Source of the DNA: Sulfitobacter sp. DFL-14
Lineage (GTDB): Bacteria; Pseudomonadota; Alphaproteobacteria; Rhodobacterales; Rhodobacteraceae
Assembly: GCF_003335585.1 (NCBI RefSeq)
Contig: NZ_QBFD01000038.1
Span: forward strand, 42,133 to 106,132
Direction of reading: 5' to 3'
Length of the DNA: 64,000 bases
Shown: positions 53,142-61,927 of the stretch, piece by piece
How positions within the stretch are numbered: the stretch's first letter is position 1
Layout of the letters: every line of letters begins with the position of its first letter
Notes under the pieces: generated by a model
Databases searched by the model: none
Told to the model about the DNA's origin: nothing
What the model saw: the letters and a program-made list of their open reading frames with translations, nothing else
Program-made: the position numbers and the translations under genes

Positions 53142-53810
53142 ATGAATCACGACCCGAATGATCGGTTATCCACAGCAGATCAGCCCAACACAGCCGCCAA
53201 GGATGCGGACATCGCTGTCCGTCGCTCGCTGGTGGAAGGTCGGCAGCATATCCTGAATTTCCTGCGTCGGCGACTGGGAGATCCGGAGGCAGCCGAGGAT
53301 GTCCTGCAAACGTTCATGCTGCGCGCCATTGACCGCTCCGAGCAACTTCGCGATGTGCGCGCCGTTCGTGGCTGGCTCGGCCAGATTCTGGCGTCGTCCA
53401 TCGCCGACTACGGTCGCAAGGTTTCGCGAAGGCGCCAGAGGGAGGTAGTCATGGCCCCAACCGACCTGGACAGCGTCCAAAACGGGTTCGACGAAGAACT
53501 CGACGAGGCGATATGCAATTGTCTGTACAAGCTGTTGCCGACGCTCAGACCGGAATATGCCGAAGTAATCTGGCGCGTCGATCTTCAGGAGCAGCCGCGC
53601 GATGCTGTCGCCAAGGACCTTGGCATCACCTTGAACAACCTCACGGTCCGCCTTCACCGGGGTCGGCAGGCGTTGAAGACAAGGTTGGAACAGATGTGCC
53701 TGACCTGCCCGGTTCATGGCTTTCTCGATTGCGATTGCGACGCAGCGGAAAAGGCCCGCGCTCGTTTTCAAGCGCTGAAGGACGACGCCGGAGCGAAAAC
53801 GACGGACTGA
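53142..53810 (+). CDS. ECF sigma factor with C-terminal Cys/His motif (CorE-like)
   Basis: A 222-residue sigma factor. Region 2 is RRRLGDPEAAEDVLQTFMLRAIDRSEQLRDVRAVRGWLGQIL and region 4 WRVDLQEQPRDAVAKDLGITLNNLTVRLHRGRQALKTRLE. The tail MCLTCPVHGFLDCDCD gives a C-x2-C-x2-H-x4-C-x-C set, as in the metal-sensing domain of CorE-type (ECF44) factors. ATG 53142 has SD AGAGGT. No anti-sigma gene adjoins it. Its own promoter shares the motif of cfa, so it probably controls cfa and itself. Confidence 0.88.
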   Translation: MNHDPNDRLSTADQPNTAAKDADIAVRRSLVEGRQHILNFLRRRLGDPEAAEDVLQTFMLRAIDRSEQLRDVRAVRGWLGQILASSIADYGRKVSRRRQREVVMAPTDLDSVQNGFDEELDEAICNCLYKLLPTLRPEYAEVIWRVDLQEQPRDAVAKDLGITLNNLTVRLHRGRQALKTRLEQMCLTCPVHGFLDCDCDAAEKARARFQALKDDAGAKTTD

Positions 53811-53962
53811 GCCCCGATGCGCTGACCCTCGCTCACCGGCGTGTCTGCAATTCACGGATCGCGTTCTATGGTCCGCAAGCGAGGACACGCCGATCAGTTT
53901 TCCAAGGGTTCTGCCTACGGACGCCTGTGCACCGCGGGCACCGTGTCGGCAGGGCGCTGCGC

Positions 53963-53988
53963 TGTAATGAACCTTGTCGTCTTTCGTC
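53963..53988 (+). promoter_or_regulatory. ECF promoter of cfa
   Basis: TGTAAT (53963-53968), 16-bp spacer, CGTC (53985-53988), about 65 nt upstream of the cfa start. The 242-nt gap between the sigma gene and cfa otherwise shows no feature I can support. Confidence 0.7.
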
Positions 53989-54052
53989 TGTTTTATCAGA
54001 AAGCGGCGGTTGACGCCGCCTGCCGACAAAAAACAAGACGGAGCACGCGATC

Positions 54053-55393
54053 ATGTCCAATAGCGAAACCTCTCCCGACGAACGCTTTGAACAAGAAGGT
54101 AGCCGGATTGAAACCGGACGTCTCGCACCGGGACGGGCGGCCATGTGGTTGCTCGCCAAATCGCTGCGACGCCTCGTTCAAAACGGACGCCTCACCATCT
54201 ACGATCCCTGCAGCCAGACGTGGCATTTCGGCCCCGGCGGCGAACCGGCCGTTTCCGTCCGTTTGACCGAAAAGGTGCTGCCTGTGCAACTTCTGGTGAA
54301 CCCCAGCATTGCACTTGGCGAGGCTTATATGGACGGGACGCTGCGCATTGAAACTGGCAGCCTGCGCGACCTCCTCTCGATCTGCATGACCGACATAGAT
54401 ACTATCGACGCATTGCCTGGCAGACGATTGACCCGCTGGCTGGACGCATTCCTGAGCCGCAGGCTGCATCATAATCCGATCAGCCGGTCTCACGCGAACG
54501 TGGCGCATCACTACGATATCTCGACCGAACTCTACGACCTTTTTCTGGATGCGGATCGACAATACTCCTGCGCCTACTTCCCGACCGGGACCGAAACGTT
54601 GGACGAGGCCCAGGCCTTTAAGAAAAAGCACATCGCGGCAAAGCTGTTGATGCGACCCGGTCTGGAGGTTCTCGACATCGGCTCGGGCTGGGGCGGGCTG
54701 GCGATGGAGCTTGCCCAGCAACACGAGGCGCGCGTGACCGGGCTCAGCCTCTCGGCCGAACAGATTGCCGCTGCCCGCGAACGTGCCCAGCAAACCGGCC
54801 TGTTTGATCGGGTGGCCTTTGAACGGCGCGATTACCGCGAAGAGCATGGGCTATACGATCGCGTCGTGTCCGTAGGTATGTTCGAGCATGTGGGCCGCAG
54901 CGGATTCGATGCGTTTTTTACCACCCTTCAGCGCGTTCTCAGGCCCGATGGGGTCGCTCTTGTTCATGCGATCGGCAGGATGGCGCCCAAAGGCGGGAGC
55001 GATCCCTGGCTCCGCAAATACATCTTCCCCGGGGGCTATCTGCCCACGCTGTCCGAAACCATCGCGGCAGCAGAGCGTGCGGGGATGTGGGTCACGGATG
55101 TTGAGGTCCTGCGGTTGCATTACGCCGAGACGCTGCGACACTGGTCCGAACGGTTCGCCGCCGAGCGCGAGCCTGCGCGCATGATTTACGACGAGCGGTT
55201 CTGCCGTATGTGGGAATTCTATCTGGCTGTCTGCGAAATGGCGTTCCGGAACGGGCGGTTGATGGTCTTCCAGATCCAGCTTGCCAAGCGCCGTGATGCG
55301 GTCCCGCTGACCCGCGACTATATTGCCAAGGTCGAGGCAGGCGAAACCGCCTGGGATATTTCGACCGGCACAGAATTCACGAGAGCGGGATGA
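54053..55393 (+). CDS. cfa: Cyclopropane-fatty-acyl-phospholipid synthase
   Basis: A 446-residue SAM-dependent enzyme that adds a methylene bridge to unsaturated membrane fatty acids. It has the N-terminal domain (LTIYDPCSQTWHFGPGGEPAVSVRL), ANVAHHYDISTELYDLFLD, RQYSCAYF, the SAM motif LEVLDIGSGWGGLAMELA and the C-terminal KYIFPGGYLPTLSE. In related alphaproteobacteria an ECF factor (RpoE) controls a cfa gene under singlet-oxygen stress (established for Rhodobacter); the sigma/cfa pair here may be a metal-responsive parallel. It overlaps the GAPDH gene (ATGA). Confidence 0.92.
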   Translation: MSNSETSPDERFEQEGSRIETGRLAPGRAAMWLLAKSLRRLVQNGRLTIYDPCSQTWHFGPGGEPAVSVRLTEKVLPVQLLVNPSIALGEAYMDGTLRIETGSLRDLLSICMTDIDTIDALPGRRLTRWLDAFLSRRLHHNPISRSHANVAHHYDISTELYDLFLDADRQYSCAYFPTGTETLDEAQAFKKKHIAAKLLMRPGLEVLDIGSGWGGLAMELAQQHEARVTGLSLSAEQIAAARERAQQTGLFDRVAFERRDYREEHGLYDRVVSVGMFEHVGRSGFDAFFTTLQRVLRPDGVALVHAIGRMAPKGGSDPWLRKYIFPGGYLPTLSETIAAAERAGMWVTDVEVLRLHYAETLRHWSERFAAEREPARMIYDERFCRMWEFYLAVCEMAFRNGRLMVFQIQLAKRRDAVPLTRDYIAKVEAGETAWDISTGTEFTRAG

Positions 55394-56433
55394 CTGACAT
55401 GAAACCTATCAGAGTTGCCGTAAACGGATACGGCGTGATCGGCAAACGTGTGGCAGACGCAGTGGTCGCACAAGAGGACATGGACCTCGTTGGCGTGGCG
55501 GACGTCACCTCCGACTGGCGCGCCCGCATGGCGCGCGCGAAGGGTTTCGCGCTTTATGCCGCCGACCCGGATCGCGCCCTGGCCATGCGAGAGGCCGGCC
55601 TGGACGTGGCCGGAGCGCTCAACGACATGCTTGCTACCGCCGACATCGTGGTGGACTGCACGCCAAAAAAAGTAGCCGCGCGCAATGTGGAAACCTACCG
55701 CGAAAGAGGCATCCGCTTCATCGTTCATGGCGGCGAAAAACACGAGGTGACCGGCCATTCCTTTGTTGCCGAAGCGAACTATGCAAGCGCGCTTGGCCGC
55801 GACAGCACCCGCGTGGTGTCCTGCAACACGACGTCGATCGTCCGCACCCTCACAGCGCTGAACGTTGCGGGGCTTCTTGGCTCAGCGCGCGGAACGCTCC
55901 TGCGGCGCGCCACCGACCCGTGGGAAAGCCATCTGGGTGGAATCATGAACACGCTTGTGCCCGAACCCGATATTCCCAGCCATCAGGGCCCGGATGCACA
56001 AAGCGTCGATCCCGATCTCGACGTGATCACGATGGCCGTGAAGGTGCCGCAGACCCTTGCCCATCTGCATTATTGGTCGGTCAGGATGCCGCGCAAGGCG
56101 TCCAAAGACGAGGTACTGGAAGCGTTCCGCGCCTCCTCCCGCATCGCGTTGATCCGGATGGCGGACGGGCTGGGCGCACTTAACGCGGTCAAGGAGATGA
56201 TGGCCGATTTCGGGCGTCCCAACGACAGCCTCTATGAGGTGGCTCTGTGGGAGGACATGCTCAAGGTCGAGGGCGACGAATTGTTCTATGCCTACATGGT
56301 CGACAACCAGGCCATCGTGATCCCCGAAACCATCGACGCGATCCGTGCCCTGACGGAAGCCGAGCGAGACGGATCGGCGTCGATTGCGCGTACGAACGCG
56401 GCGCTTGGGGTCGGGACATTTACGGCGACCTGA
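55390..56433 (+). CDS. Archaeal-type (type II) glyceraldehyde-3-phosphate dehydrogenase
   Basis: A 347-residue NAD(P)-dependent GAPDH of the archaeal branch: RVAVNGYGVIGKRVADAV at the N-terminus, CTPKKVAARNVETY, the catalytic Cys145 in VVSCNTTSIVRTL, and RRATDPWESHLGGIMNTLVPEP. Bacterial type II enzymes are uncommon and may favour NADP or stress conditions. It is co-translated with cfa (overlap ATGA), an unusual pairing of lipid modification and glycolysis. Confidence 0.9.
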   Translation: MTDMKPIRVAVNGYGVIGKRVADAVVAQEDMDLVGVADVTSDWRARMARAKGFALYAADPDRALAMREAGLDVAGALNDMLATADIVVDCTPKKVAARNVETYRERGIRFIVHGGEKHEVTGHSFVAEANYASALGRDSTRVVSCNTTSIVRTLTALNVAGLLGSARGTLLRRATDPWESHLGGIMNTLVPEPDIPSHQGPDAQSVDPDLDVITMAVKVPQTLAHLHYWSVRMPRKASKDEVLEAFRASSRIALIRMADGLGALNAVKEMMADFGRPNDSLYEVALWEDMLKVEGDELFYAYMVDNQAIVIPETIDAIRALTEAERDGSASIARTNAALGVGTFTAT

Positions 56434-56479
56434 CAGCCCCCTAGCAACAGGTTCCAAACCCATACGGGCAGAGACCCGA

Positions 56480-57250
56480 TCAGCCCGCCGACATGCCCCC
56501 GTCGATGGGATACTGCGCTCCCGTGATGAAGGCGGACTCGTCGGAGGCGAGGAACAGGACCAGATTGGCGATTTCTATGCTTTCACCATAGCGACCCAGC
56601 GGAATCGTGCCGGCAAGCTGTTGCTTCACTTCGTCGCCGTGGCCGGGATTGAACCCTTCCTCCAGCGACCGCATCATCCGCGTGTTGACCGGCGAGGGAT
56701 GCACCGAGTTGACACGCACGTTGTGGCCTGCGACCTCTATCGCGGCGGCGCGCGTCAAACCGACAACGGCATGTTTCGACGTGATATAGGGCGCGACGTT
56801 CGGGCTGCCCTTGAGGCCCGCGATCGACGACATGTTGATCACGCTGCCCGATTGCTGCCCAGTCATCACGGGCAAGACATGCTGCAACCCAAGGAAAGCG
56901 CCGCGCACATTAACCGCCATCACGCGGTCGAAATCCTCGATCTTCTGATCGACCAGCGGAGCGACCATGCCTTCGACTCCGGCGTTGTTGAAGAACACGT
57001 CGATGCGCCCGAACTTCTCGACGGTCTGCGCGACGTATCTTTTGCAATCTTCGACCGATGAGACGTCGGCGGCGATTGTCAGCAGGTCATCCGGATTGCC
57101 CAGATCCCCCGCAGCATCCGACAGGTCGTCAACGTGGAGGTCCACAAGCGCGACCCTGGCCCCTTCGCTCAGGAAGAGCCGCGCGGTTTCCAGACCGATA
57201 CCCGCCGCGCCCCCGGTGATCAGGGCGACTTTATCTTTCAGACGTTTCAT
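56480..57250 (-). CDS. Short-chain dehydrogenase/reductase
   Basis: A classical SDR of 256 residues: TGGAAGIG cofactor loop (residues about 13-20), NNAGVEG, catalytic Ser in MSSIAGLKG and Tyr-x3-Lys in YITSKHAVVG. The cofactor is likely NAD, given Asp in VALVDLHVDD. The substrate is unknown; the family includes glucose dehydrogenase-like and 3-oxoacyl reductase-like enzymes. It precedes the arc operon end by 18 nt in the same direction and might be its last gene. Confidence 0.85.
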   Translation of the reverse strand: MKRLKDKVALITGGAAGIGLETARLFLSEGARVALVDLHVDDLSDAAGDLGNPDDLLTIAADVSSVEDCKRYVAQTVEKFGRIDVFFNNAGVEGMVAPLVDQKIEDFDRVMAVNVRGAFLGLQHVLPVMTGQQSGSVINMSSIAGLKGSPNVAPYITSKHAVVGLTRAAAIEVAGHNVRVNSVHPSPVNTRMMRSLEEGFNPGHGDEVKQQLAGTIPLGRYGESIEIANLVLFLASDESAFITGAQYPIDGGMSAG

Positions 57251-57268
57251 GGTTCGTCCTCCTTGGTT

Positions 57269-58180
57269 TCAGGTGTTTGCGATCATCGTCCCTGCGCGGC
57301 CTTCCAGCATGGCAAGCGCATCCTCGAGGCGGCCCACCGAGGCGAAGCGGTCGTGCCCCGAGACGAATGTCGCGGCGGCTGCCACCTTCGGTGCCATCGA
57401 CCCGTCGGGCAGGTCAAGACGCACTGCGTCCTCCGGTGACAATTGCCTTATCGCCGCCTGTGTATCAGTGCCGAAATCGCGGAACACGGCCTCTACATCG
57501 GTCAAAAGCAGCAACGCATCGGCGTTGAGCTTGTGCGCCAGCAAGGCGGTGGCGTGATCCTTGTCGATCACCGCCTCGATTCCAACCAGCGATCCGTCGG
57601 GCCGCCGAACGACGGGAATGCCGCCGCCACCGGCGCAGATCAGCGTGACATCGTGACCGAGCAGCAGTTCCAGCACCTTCAGGTCGGGAATGTCACTGGG
57701 CATCGGCGACGGCACCACGCGCCGCCAGTGCGGACCATCGGCGGCAATGCTCCAGCCGCGCGCTTCGGCCAGCCGCTCGGCCTCTGCCTTGTCATAGACC
57801 GGACCGATGAACTTGGTCGGCCGGTCAAAGGCAGGATCCCTGGGGTCGACCTCGATCTGGGTCAGCAGCGTGGCCACCGCGCGGTCGTGACCGAGGGCGT
57901 TTTCGAGCGCCTGTTCGATCATGTAGCCGATCATGCCATCGGTCTCTGCACCCAGAACGTCGAGGGGAAACGCGTCGTCAGGCTTGTAGGCCGCGCCTTG
58001 CAGGGCCAGCAGGCCGATCTGCGGGCCGTTTCCATGGGTGATGACCAGCCTGTGCCCGGCGCGGATAATCTGAGCCAGCGCCGTCGCGGCACCGGCGACG
58101 TTGGCGCGCTGCGCCTCGGCGGTCAGCGGCTCGCCCCGGCGCAACAGGGCATTGCCCCCCAGGGCTGCGACAACCAGCAT
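57269..58180 (-). CDS. arcC: Carbamate kinase
   Basis: A 303-residue kinase that makes ATP from carbamoyl phosphate and ADP, the energy-yielding last step of the arginine deiminase pathway. It shows VVAALGGNALLRRGEPL, VITHGNGPQIGLLA, the PTKFIGPVY loop, ICAGGGGIPVV, VIDKDHATALLAHKLNADALLLLTDV and the final FVSGHDRFASVGRL. It is 4 nt after the arcB stop. Confidence 0.93.
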   Translation of the reverse strand: MLVVAALGGNALLRRGEPLTAEAQRANVAGAATALAQIIRAGHRLVITHGNGPQIGLLALQGAAYKPDDAFPLDVLGAETDGMIGYMIEQALENALGHDRAVATLLTQIEVDPRDPAFDRPTKFIGPVYDKAEAERLAEARGWSIAADGPHWRRVVPSPMPSDIPDLKVLELLLGHDVTLICAGGGGIPVVRRPDGSLVGIEAVIDKDHATALLAHKLNADALLLLTDVEAVFRDFGTDTQAAIRQLSPEDAVRLDLPDGSMAPKVAAAATFVSGHDRFASVGRLEDALAMLEGRAGTMIANT

Positions 58181-58184
58181 GGCG

Positions 58185-59186
58185 CTAAGACCCCAGCGTG
58201 GCGACGAGCACAGCCTTGATGGTGTGCAGCCGGTTCTCGGCCTGATCGAACACGATTGAGGCCGGGCTTTCGAACACCTCTTCCGTCACCTCCATCGCGG
58301 AGATGCCGAATTCCTCTTCGATATTGGCGCCAACTTCGGTCTCGGCATTGTGGAAGGCGGGCAGGCAATGCATGAACTTGGCCCTCGGATTGCCGGTCTT
58401 GACCATCACGTCGGAATTCACCTGATAGGGCGTCAGCAGCTCAATCCGTTCCGCCCATTTTTCTTTCGGCTCGCCCATCGACACCCAGACATCGGTATAG
58501 ACGAAATCGACGTCTTTCACCGCGGCTTCCATATCATCGGTCAGCGTGATCCGTGCGCCGGTCTGCGCGGCGATGGCATCTGCCTCGTCGCGGATCGCCT
58601 GGCCCGGCCACAGGCTCTCGGGCGCGCAGAGCCGCACATCCATACCCATTTTGGCCCCGCCGATCAGCAGGCTGTCGCCCATGTTGTTGCCCGCATCGCC
58701 CATGAAGCAATAGGCGATCTCGCGCAGCGGCTTGTCGGAATGTTCCTGCATGGTCAGGAAATCGGCAAGGATCTGCGTCGGGTGGAATTCGTCCGTCAGC
58801 CCGTTATAGACCGGCACGCCCGCGTATTGCGCCAGCGTTTCGACTATGGGGTGACCAAATCCGCGATATTCGATCGCGTCATAGACCCGGCCCAGCACGC
58901 GCGCGGTGTCCTTGACGGTTTCCTTCTTGCCCAGATGCGACCCCGAGGGGCCAAGATAGGTCACATGCGCGCCCTGATCGTGGGCCGCCACCTCAAAGCC
59001 GACGCGGGTGCGGGTGCTGTCCTTCTCGAAGATCAGGGCGATTTCCTTGCCGGTCAGGCGCGGAATTTCGGTGCCGGCGTATTTCGCCGCCTTCAGGTCG
59101 GCGGAGAGTTTCAGCAAGAAGCTGATTTCCTGCGGCGTGAAGTCGCGCAGGGCCAGGAAATGGCGGTTTCTCAGATTGTAGGACAT
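58185..59186 (-). CDS. arcB: Ornithine carbamoyltransferase, catabolic
   Basis: A 333-residue enzyme that phosphorolyses citrulline to ornithine and carbamoyl phosphate. The carbamoyl-phosphate loop [41 protein letters not shown] and the [10 protein letters not shown] motif are present. Position between arcA and arcC points to the catabolic rather than the biosynthetic (argF) role. Confidence 0.93.
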   Translation of the reverse strand: MSYNLRNRHFLALRDFTPQEISFLLKLSADLKAAKYAGTEIPRLTGKEIALIFEKDSTRTRVGFEVAAHDQGAHVTYLGPSGSHLGKKETVKDTARVLGRVYDAIEYRGFGHPIVETLAQYAGVPVYNGLTDEFHPTQILADFLTMQEHSDKPLREIAYCFMGDAGNNMGDSLLIGGAKMGMDVRLCAPESLWPGQAIRDEADAIAAQTGARITLTDDMEAAVKDVDFVYTDVWVSMGEPKEKWAERIELLTPYQVNSDVMVKTGNPRAKFMHCLPAFHNAETEVGANIEEEFGISAMEVTEEVFESPASIVFDQAENRLHTIKAVLVATLGS

Positions 59187-59209
59187 GGGATTTCCTTATC
59201 GTCGGTGGT

Positions 59210-60439
59210 TCAGATTGCGTCGCGGATCGTCGGGCAACTCATGCAGTGGCTGCCGCCCCTGCCCCGGCCCAGTTCGGCACCGGGGATGGCCAGCACCTCG
59301 ATCCCGGCCTCCTTCAGTGCGGCGTTGGTGTCGTCGTTGCGGTCATAGCCGATGACGACGCCGGGGCGCAGCGCCAGCACGTTGTTGCCATCATTCCACT
59401 GTTCGCGCGATTGCTCCGCGGCGTCGGCCCCGCCGGTGGGCACTAGATGCAGTTTCTTGTGGCCCAGAATTTCAGCGGTGATCTCGAATATGTGGCGCGC
59501 ATCCCGGCGGATATCGAGCGCGGCCTTGCCCTGACCAGGGCGCAGGTCATAGCAGGTGATCGCATCCGCCACCTCCTTGAAAGTGGTCACCACATCGCCC
59601 CCGCAATGGGTGAAAACGGTGTCCAGATGCATCGCCGCGCGCGAACTGGGCATCTGGCAGGCGATCACCCGCGTCACGTCGCCACCCTCGAACAGCGCCT
59701 CGGCCAGTTGGCCCACCGCCTGCGGGGTCGATCGTTCGCCCATGCCGACCATGACGACACCGTGCCCGATGGGCATGATGTCGCCGCCTTCCACCGTAGC
59801 AGTCCCGAATTCCCGCGTCGGATCGCCGAACCAGACCCGCACTCGATCCGCGAATGTCGGATTAAACCGGTAGACTGCTGCCATCAGCAGCGTTTCGGGC
59901 CGCCGTGCCGCGAAATGCATCGGGTTCAGGCTCACGCCGCCATAGACCCAAGCTGAATTGTCGCGGGTAAAGATGAAATTTGGCAGCGGCGGCAGCACGA
60001 AACCGTGCGGGCCAAGGTAGCTGCCGAACATGCCGGAGGGCGTGAAGGGCAGATCGTCCACCCGGATGCCGCCGACCAGCAAACGGGCCAGTTCCGTGCC
60101 GGGCAGACCCTCCATCCAGGCACGCAAGTCGTCCCGCATCCCCACGCCGACGTCATTTCGGGTGATGCGGTGGTCGAGAACCCAGGCGCGCGCGTCGGAA
60201 ATGTCCAGCGTCTCACCCAGCAGCGCCATCGCATCCAACACCTCGACCCCTTCGCCGCGCATGATATCGGCAAAGACGGCGTGATCCTTGATCGCCTGTT
60301 TGACCCAGAACACATCGTCGAACAGCAGGTCTTCGCGGTTGTCCGGTGTCAGACGGCGATGCGCCAGGCCGGGTGGCGATACGATCACCTGCCGCAATGT
60401 GCCGGCTTCGGAATGAACGCCCAATTTCGGTTCAGACAT
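59210..60439 (-). CDS. arcA: Arginine deiminase
   Basis: A 409-residue enzyme that converts arginine to citrulline and ammonia. It shows [56 protein letters not shown], and the catalytic Cys399 in [15 protein letters not shown] near the C-terminus. The pathway gives one ATP per arginine without oxygen, and the ammonia raises pH. It is expected under low oxygen, like the FNR-linked cluster nearby. Confidence 0.94.
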   Translation of the reverse strand: MSEPKLGVHSEAGTLRQVIVSPPGLAHRRLTPDNREDLLFDDVFWVKQAIKDHAVFADIMRGEGVEVLDAMALLGETLDISDARAWVLDHRITRNDVGVGMRDDLRAWMEGLPGTELARLLVGGIRVDDLPFTPSGMFGSYLGPHGFVLPPLPNFIFTRDNSAWVYGGVSLNPMHFAARRPETLLMAAVYRFNPTFADRVRVWFGDPTREFGTATVEGGDIMPIGHGVVMVGMGERSTPQAVGQLAEALFEGGDVTRVIACQMPSSRAAMHLDTVFTHCGGDVVTTFKEVADAITCYDLRPGQGKAALDIRRDARHIFEITAEILGHKKLHLVPTGGADAAEQSREQWNDGNNVLALRPGVVIGYDRNDDTNAALKEAGIEVLAIPGAELGRGRGGSHCMSCPTIRDAI

Positions 60440-60462
60440 CTGGAATGCCTCCTTCTTTCTAA

Positions 60463-61911
60463 TCAGAGAATGGCGGCCAGGCTGATCCCGGCCGAGATGA
60501 AGACGACGAGGATCAGCAGCAGGGGCCAGACGAAGACGACCCAGCGGTCGAACGACACGCGCCCGATGGCCAGACCGCCGATCACAACCGCAGAGGTGGG
60601 CGTGATCAGATTCACGAGCCCGCTCGCCGATTGATAGGCCGTCACCACGAGGTCACGGCCCACCCCCGCGAAATCCCCCAAAGGGGCAAGGATCGGCATC
60701 GACAGGACGGCCAGGCCGGACGACGACGGCACGAGAAAGCTCATCCCGATCTCGATCCAAAGCATCAGGTTGATGAACGCGACTTCCGGCAGGCCGCCGA
60801 GGGTATCGGCGGCACTATTCAGGATCGTGTCGGCGATCAGGCCCTGTTCCATGATCACCACGATGCCGCGCGCCAGACCGATCACCAGCGCAACTCCCAG
60901 AAGATCCTTCGCTCCGTCCACAAAGGACGACGTCAGCTTCTTCTCCCCCATGCGGGCGACCAGCCCGACCACGATGGCCATGCCGAAGAAGAGCGCGCCC
61001 ATCCGAGCCATCCACCATCCCTGGCTGGAGACACCCCAAATCATCACCGCAAAGGTCGCAAAAAACAGGATCAGGACCAGCTTCTGAGTTCCGCTCAGCT
61101 TCGGCTCCTCGAACGCTGCATCCGTCTCGTTCAGGAAAAACTGCCGGTCGCTATCGCGTTGCGGGGCGACGACGGACCGGGCCGGGTCGGCTTTGACCTT
61201 TGATGCGTAGCGCATGACGTAGGCCACGCAAATCGCGAGGCCGCCCAGCAGCAGGACCAGCCGCAAGGCCATGCCTTCGGTGAACGGGATGCCCGCTGCG
61301 TTCGAGGCAATCACCGTGGCGAAGGGGTTGATCGTCGATCCCAGCGTGCCGATCCCGGCACCGATCAGGATGATTGCTACGCCGGTCACGGAATCGTACC
61401 CCGCCGCAATCACCACTGGGATCAGAAGCGCGTAAAAAGCCAGCGTTTCCTCGGCCATCCCATAGGTCGTGCCGCCCAGGGCAAAGAGCGACATCAGGAT
61501 CGGGATCATCCAGATCTCGCGCCCCTTCAGCCGCACCATCGCCGTCTGGATGCCGGTGTCGATGGCATTCGTGGCATTCACCACGCCCAGAAAGCCGCCC
61601 AGCAGCAGGACGAACAGCGCCACGTCGATGGCATTGGCAGCATAGCTGTCGGGATCGTAGAACCCTGCCACCGGTGCCAGCATGACGTCGATGACCCCCT
61701 GTGGATTTGGTTCGACTGTCTGATAGGTGCCCGGCACGGCGATCTCGCGGCCGACCTCTTCGTTCATGGCGCGGTCATATTGGCCCGCCGGAATGATCCA
61801 GGTCAGCGCCGCGACAACGATGATCAGGCCGAACAGGATGGAATAGGCGGTGGGAAACCGCGCTGCCAAGCCCTGCCCGTCCGGTGTCTTGGTCGATGAT
61901 GTGTCAGACAT
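60463..61911 (-). CDS. YfcC/ArcD-like basic amino acid antiporter
   Basis: From ATG 61911 (SD AGGGGG) the product is a polytopic transporter of 482 residues. It begins [29 protein letters not shown] and has [43 protein letters not shown] and [25 protein letters not shown]. This is the YfcC/DcuC-like family, which supplies arginine-ornithine exchange in many arc operons. It is the first gene of the arc operon, 23 nt before arcA. Confidence 0.85.
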   Translation of the reverse strand: MSDTSSTKTPDGQGLAARFPTAYSILFGLIIVVAALTWIIPAGQYDRAMNEEVGREIAVPGTYQTVEPNPQGVIDVMLAPVAGFYDPDSYAANAIDVALFVLLLGGFLGVVNATNAIDTGIQTAMVRLKGREIWMIPILMSLFALGGTTYGMAEETLAFYALLIPVVIAAGYDSVTGVAIILIGAGIGTLGSTINPFATVIASNAAGIPFTEGMALRLVLLLGGLAICVAYVMRYASKVKADPARSVVAPQRDSDRQFFLNETDAAFEEPKLSGTQKLVLILFFATFAVMIWGVSSQGWWMARMGALFFGMAIVVGLVARMGEKKLTSSFVDGAKDLLGVALVIGLARGIVVIMEQGLIADTILNSAADTLGGLPEVAFINLMLWIEIGMSFLVPSSSGLAVLSMPILAPLGDFAGVGRDLVVTAYQSASGLVNLITPTSAVVIGGLAIGRVSFDRWVVFVWPLLLILVVFISAGISLAAIL

Positions 61912-61927
61912 CTCAAGTCCCCCTTCT

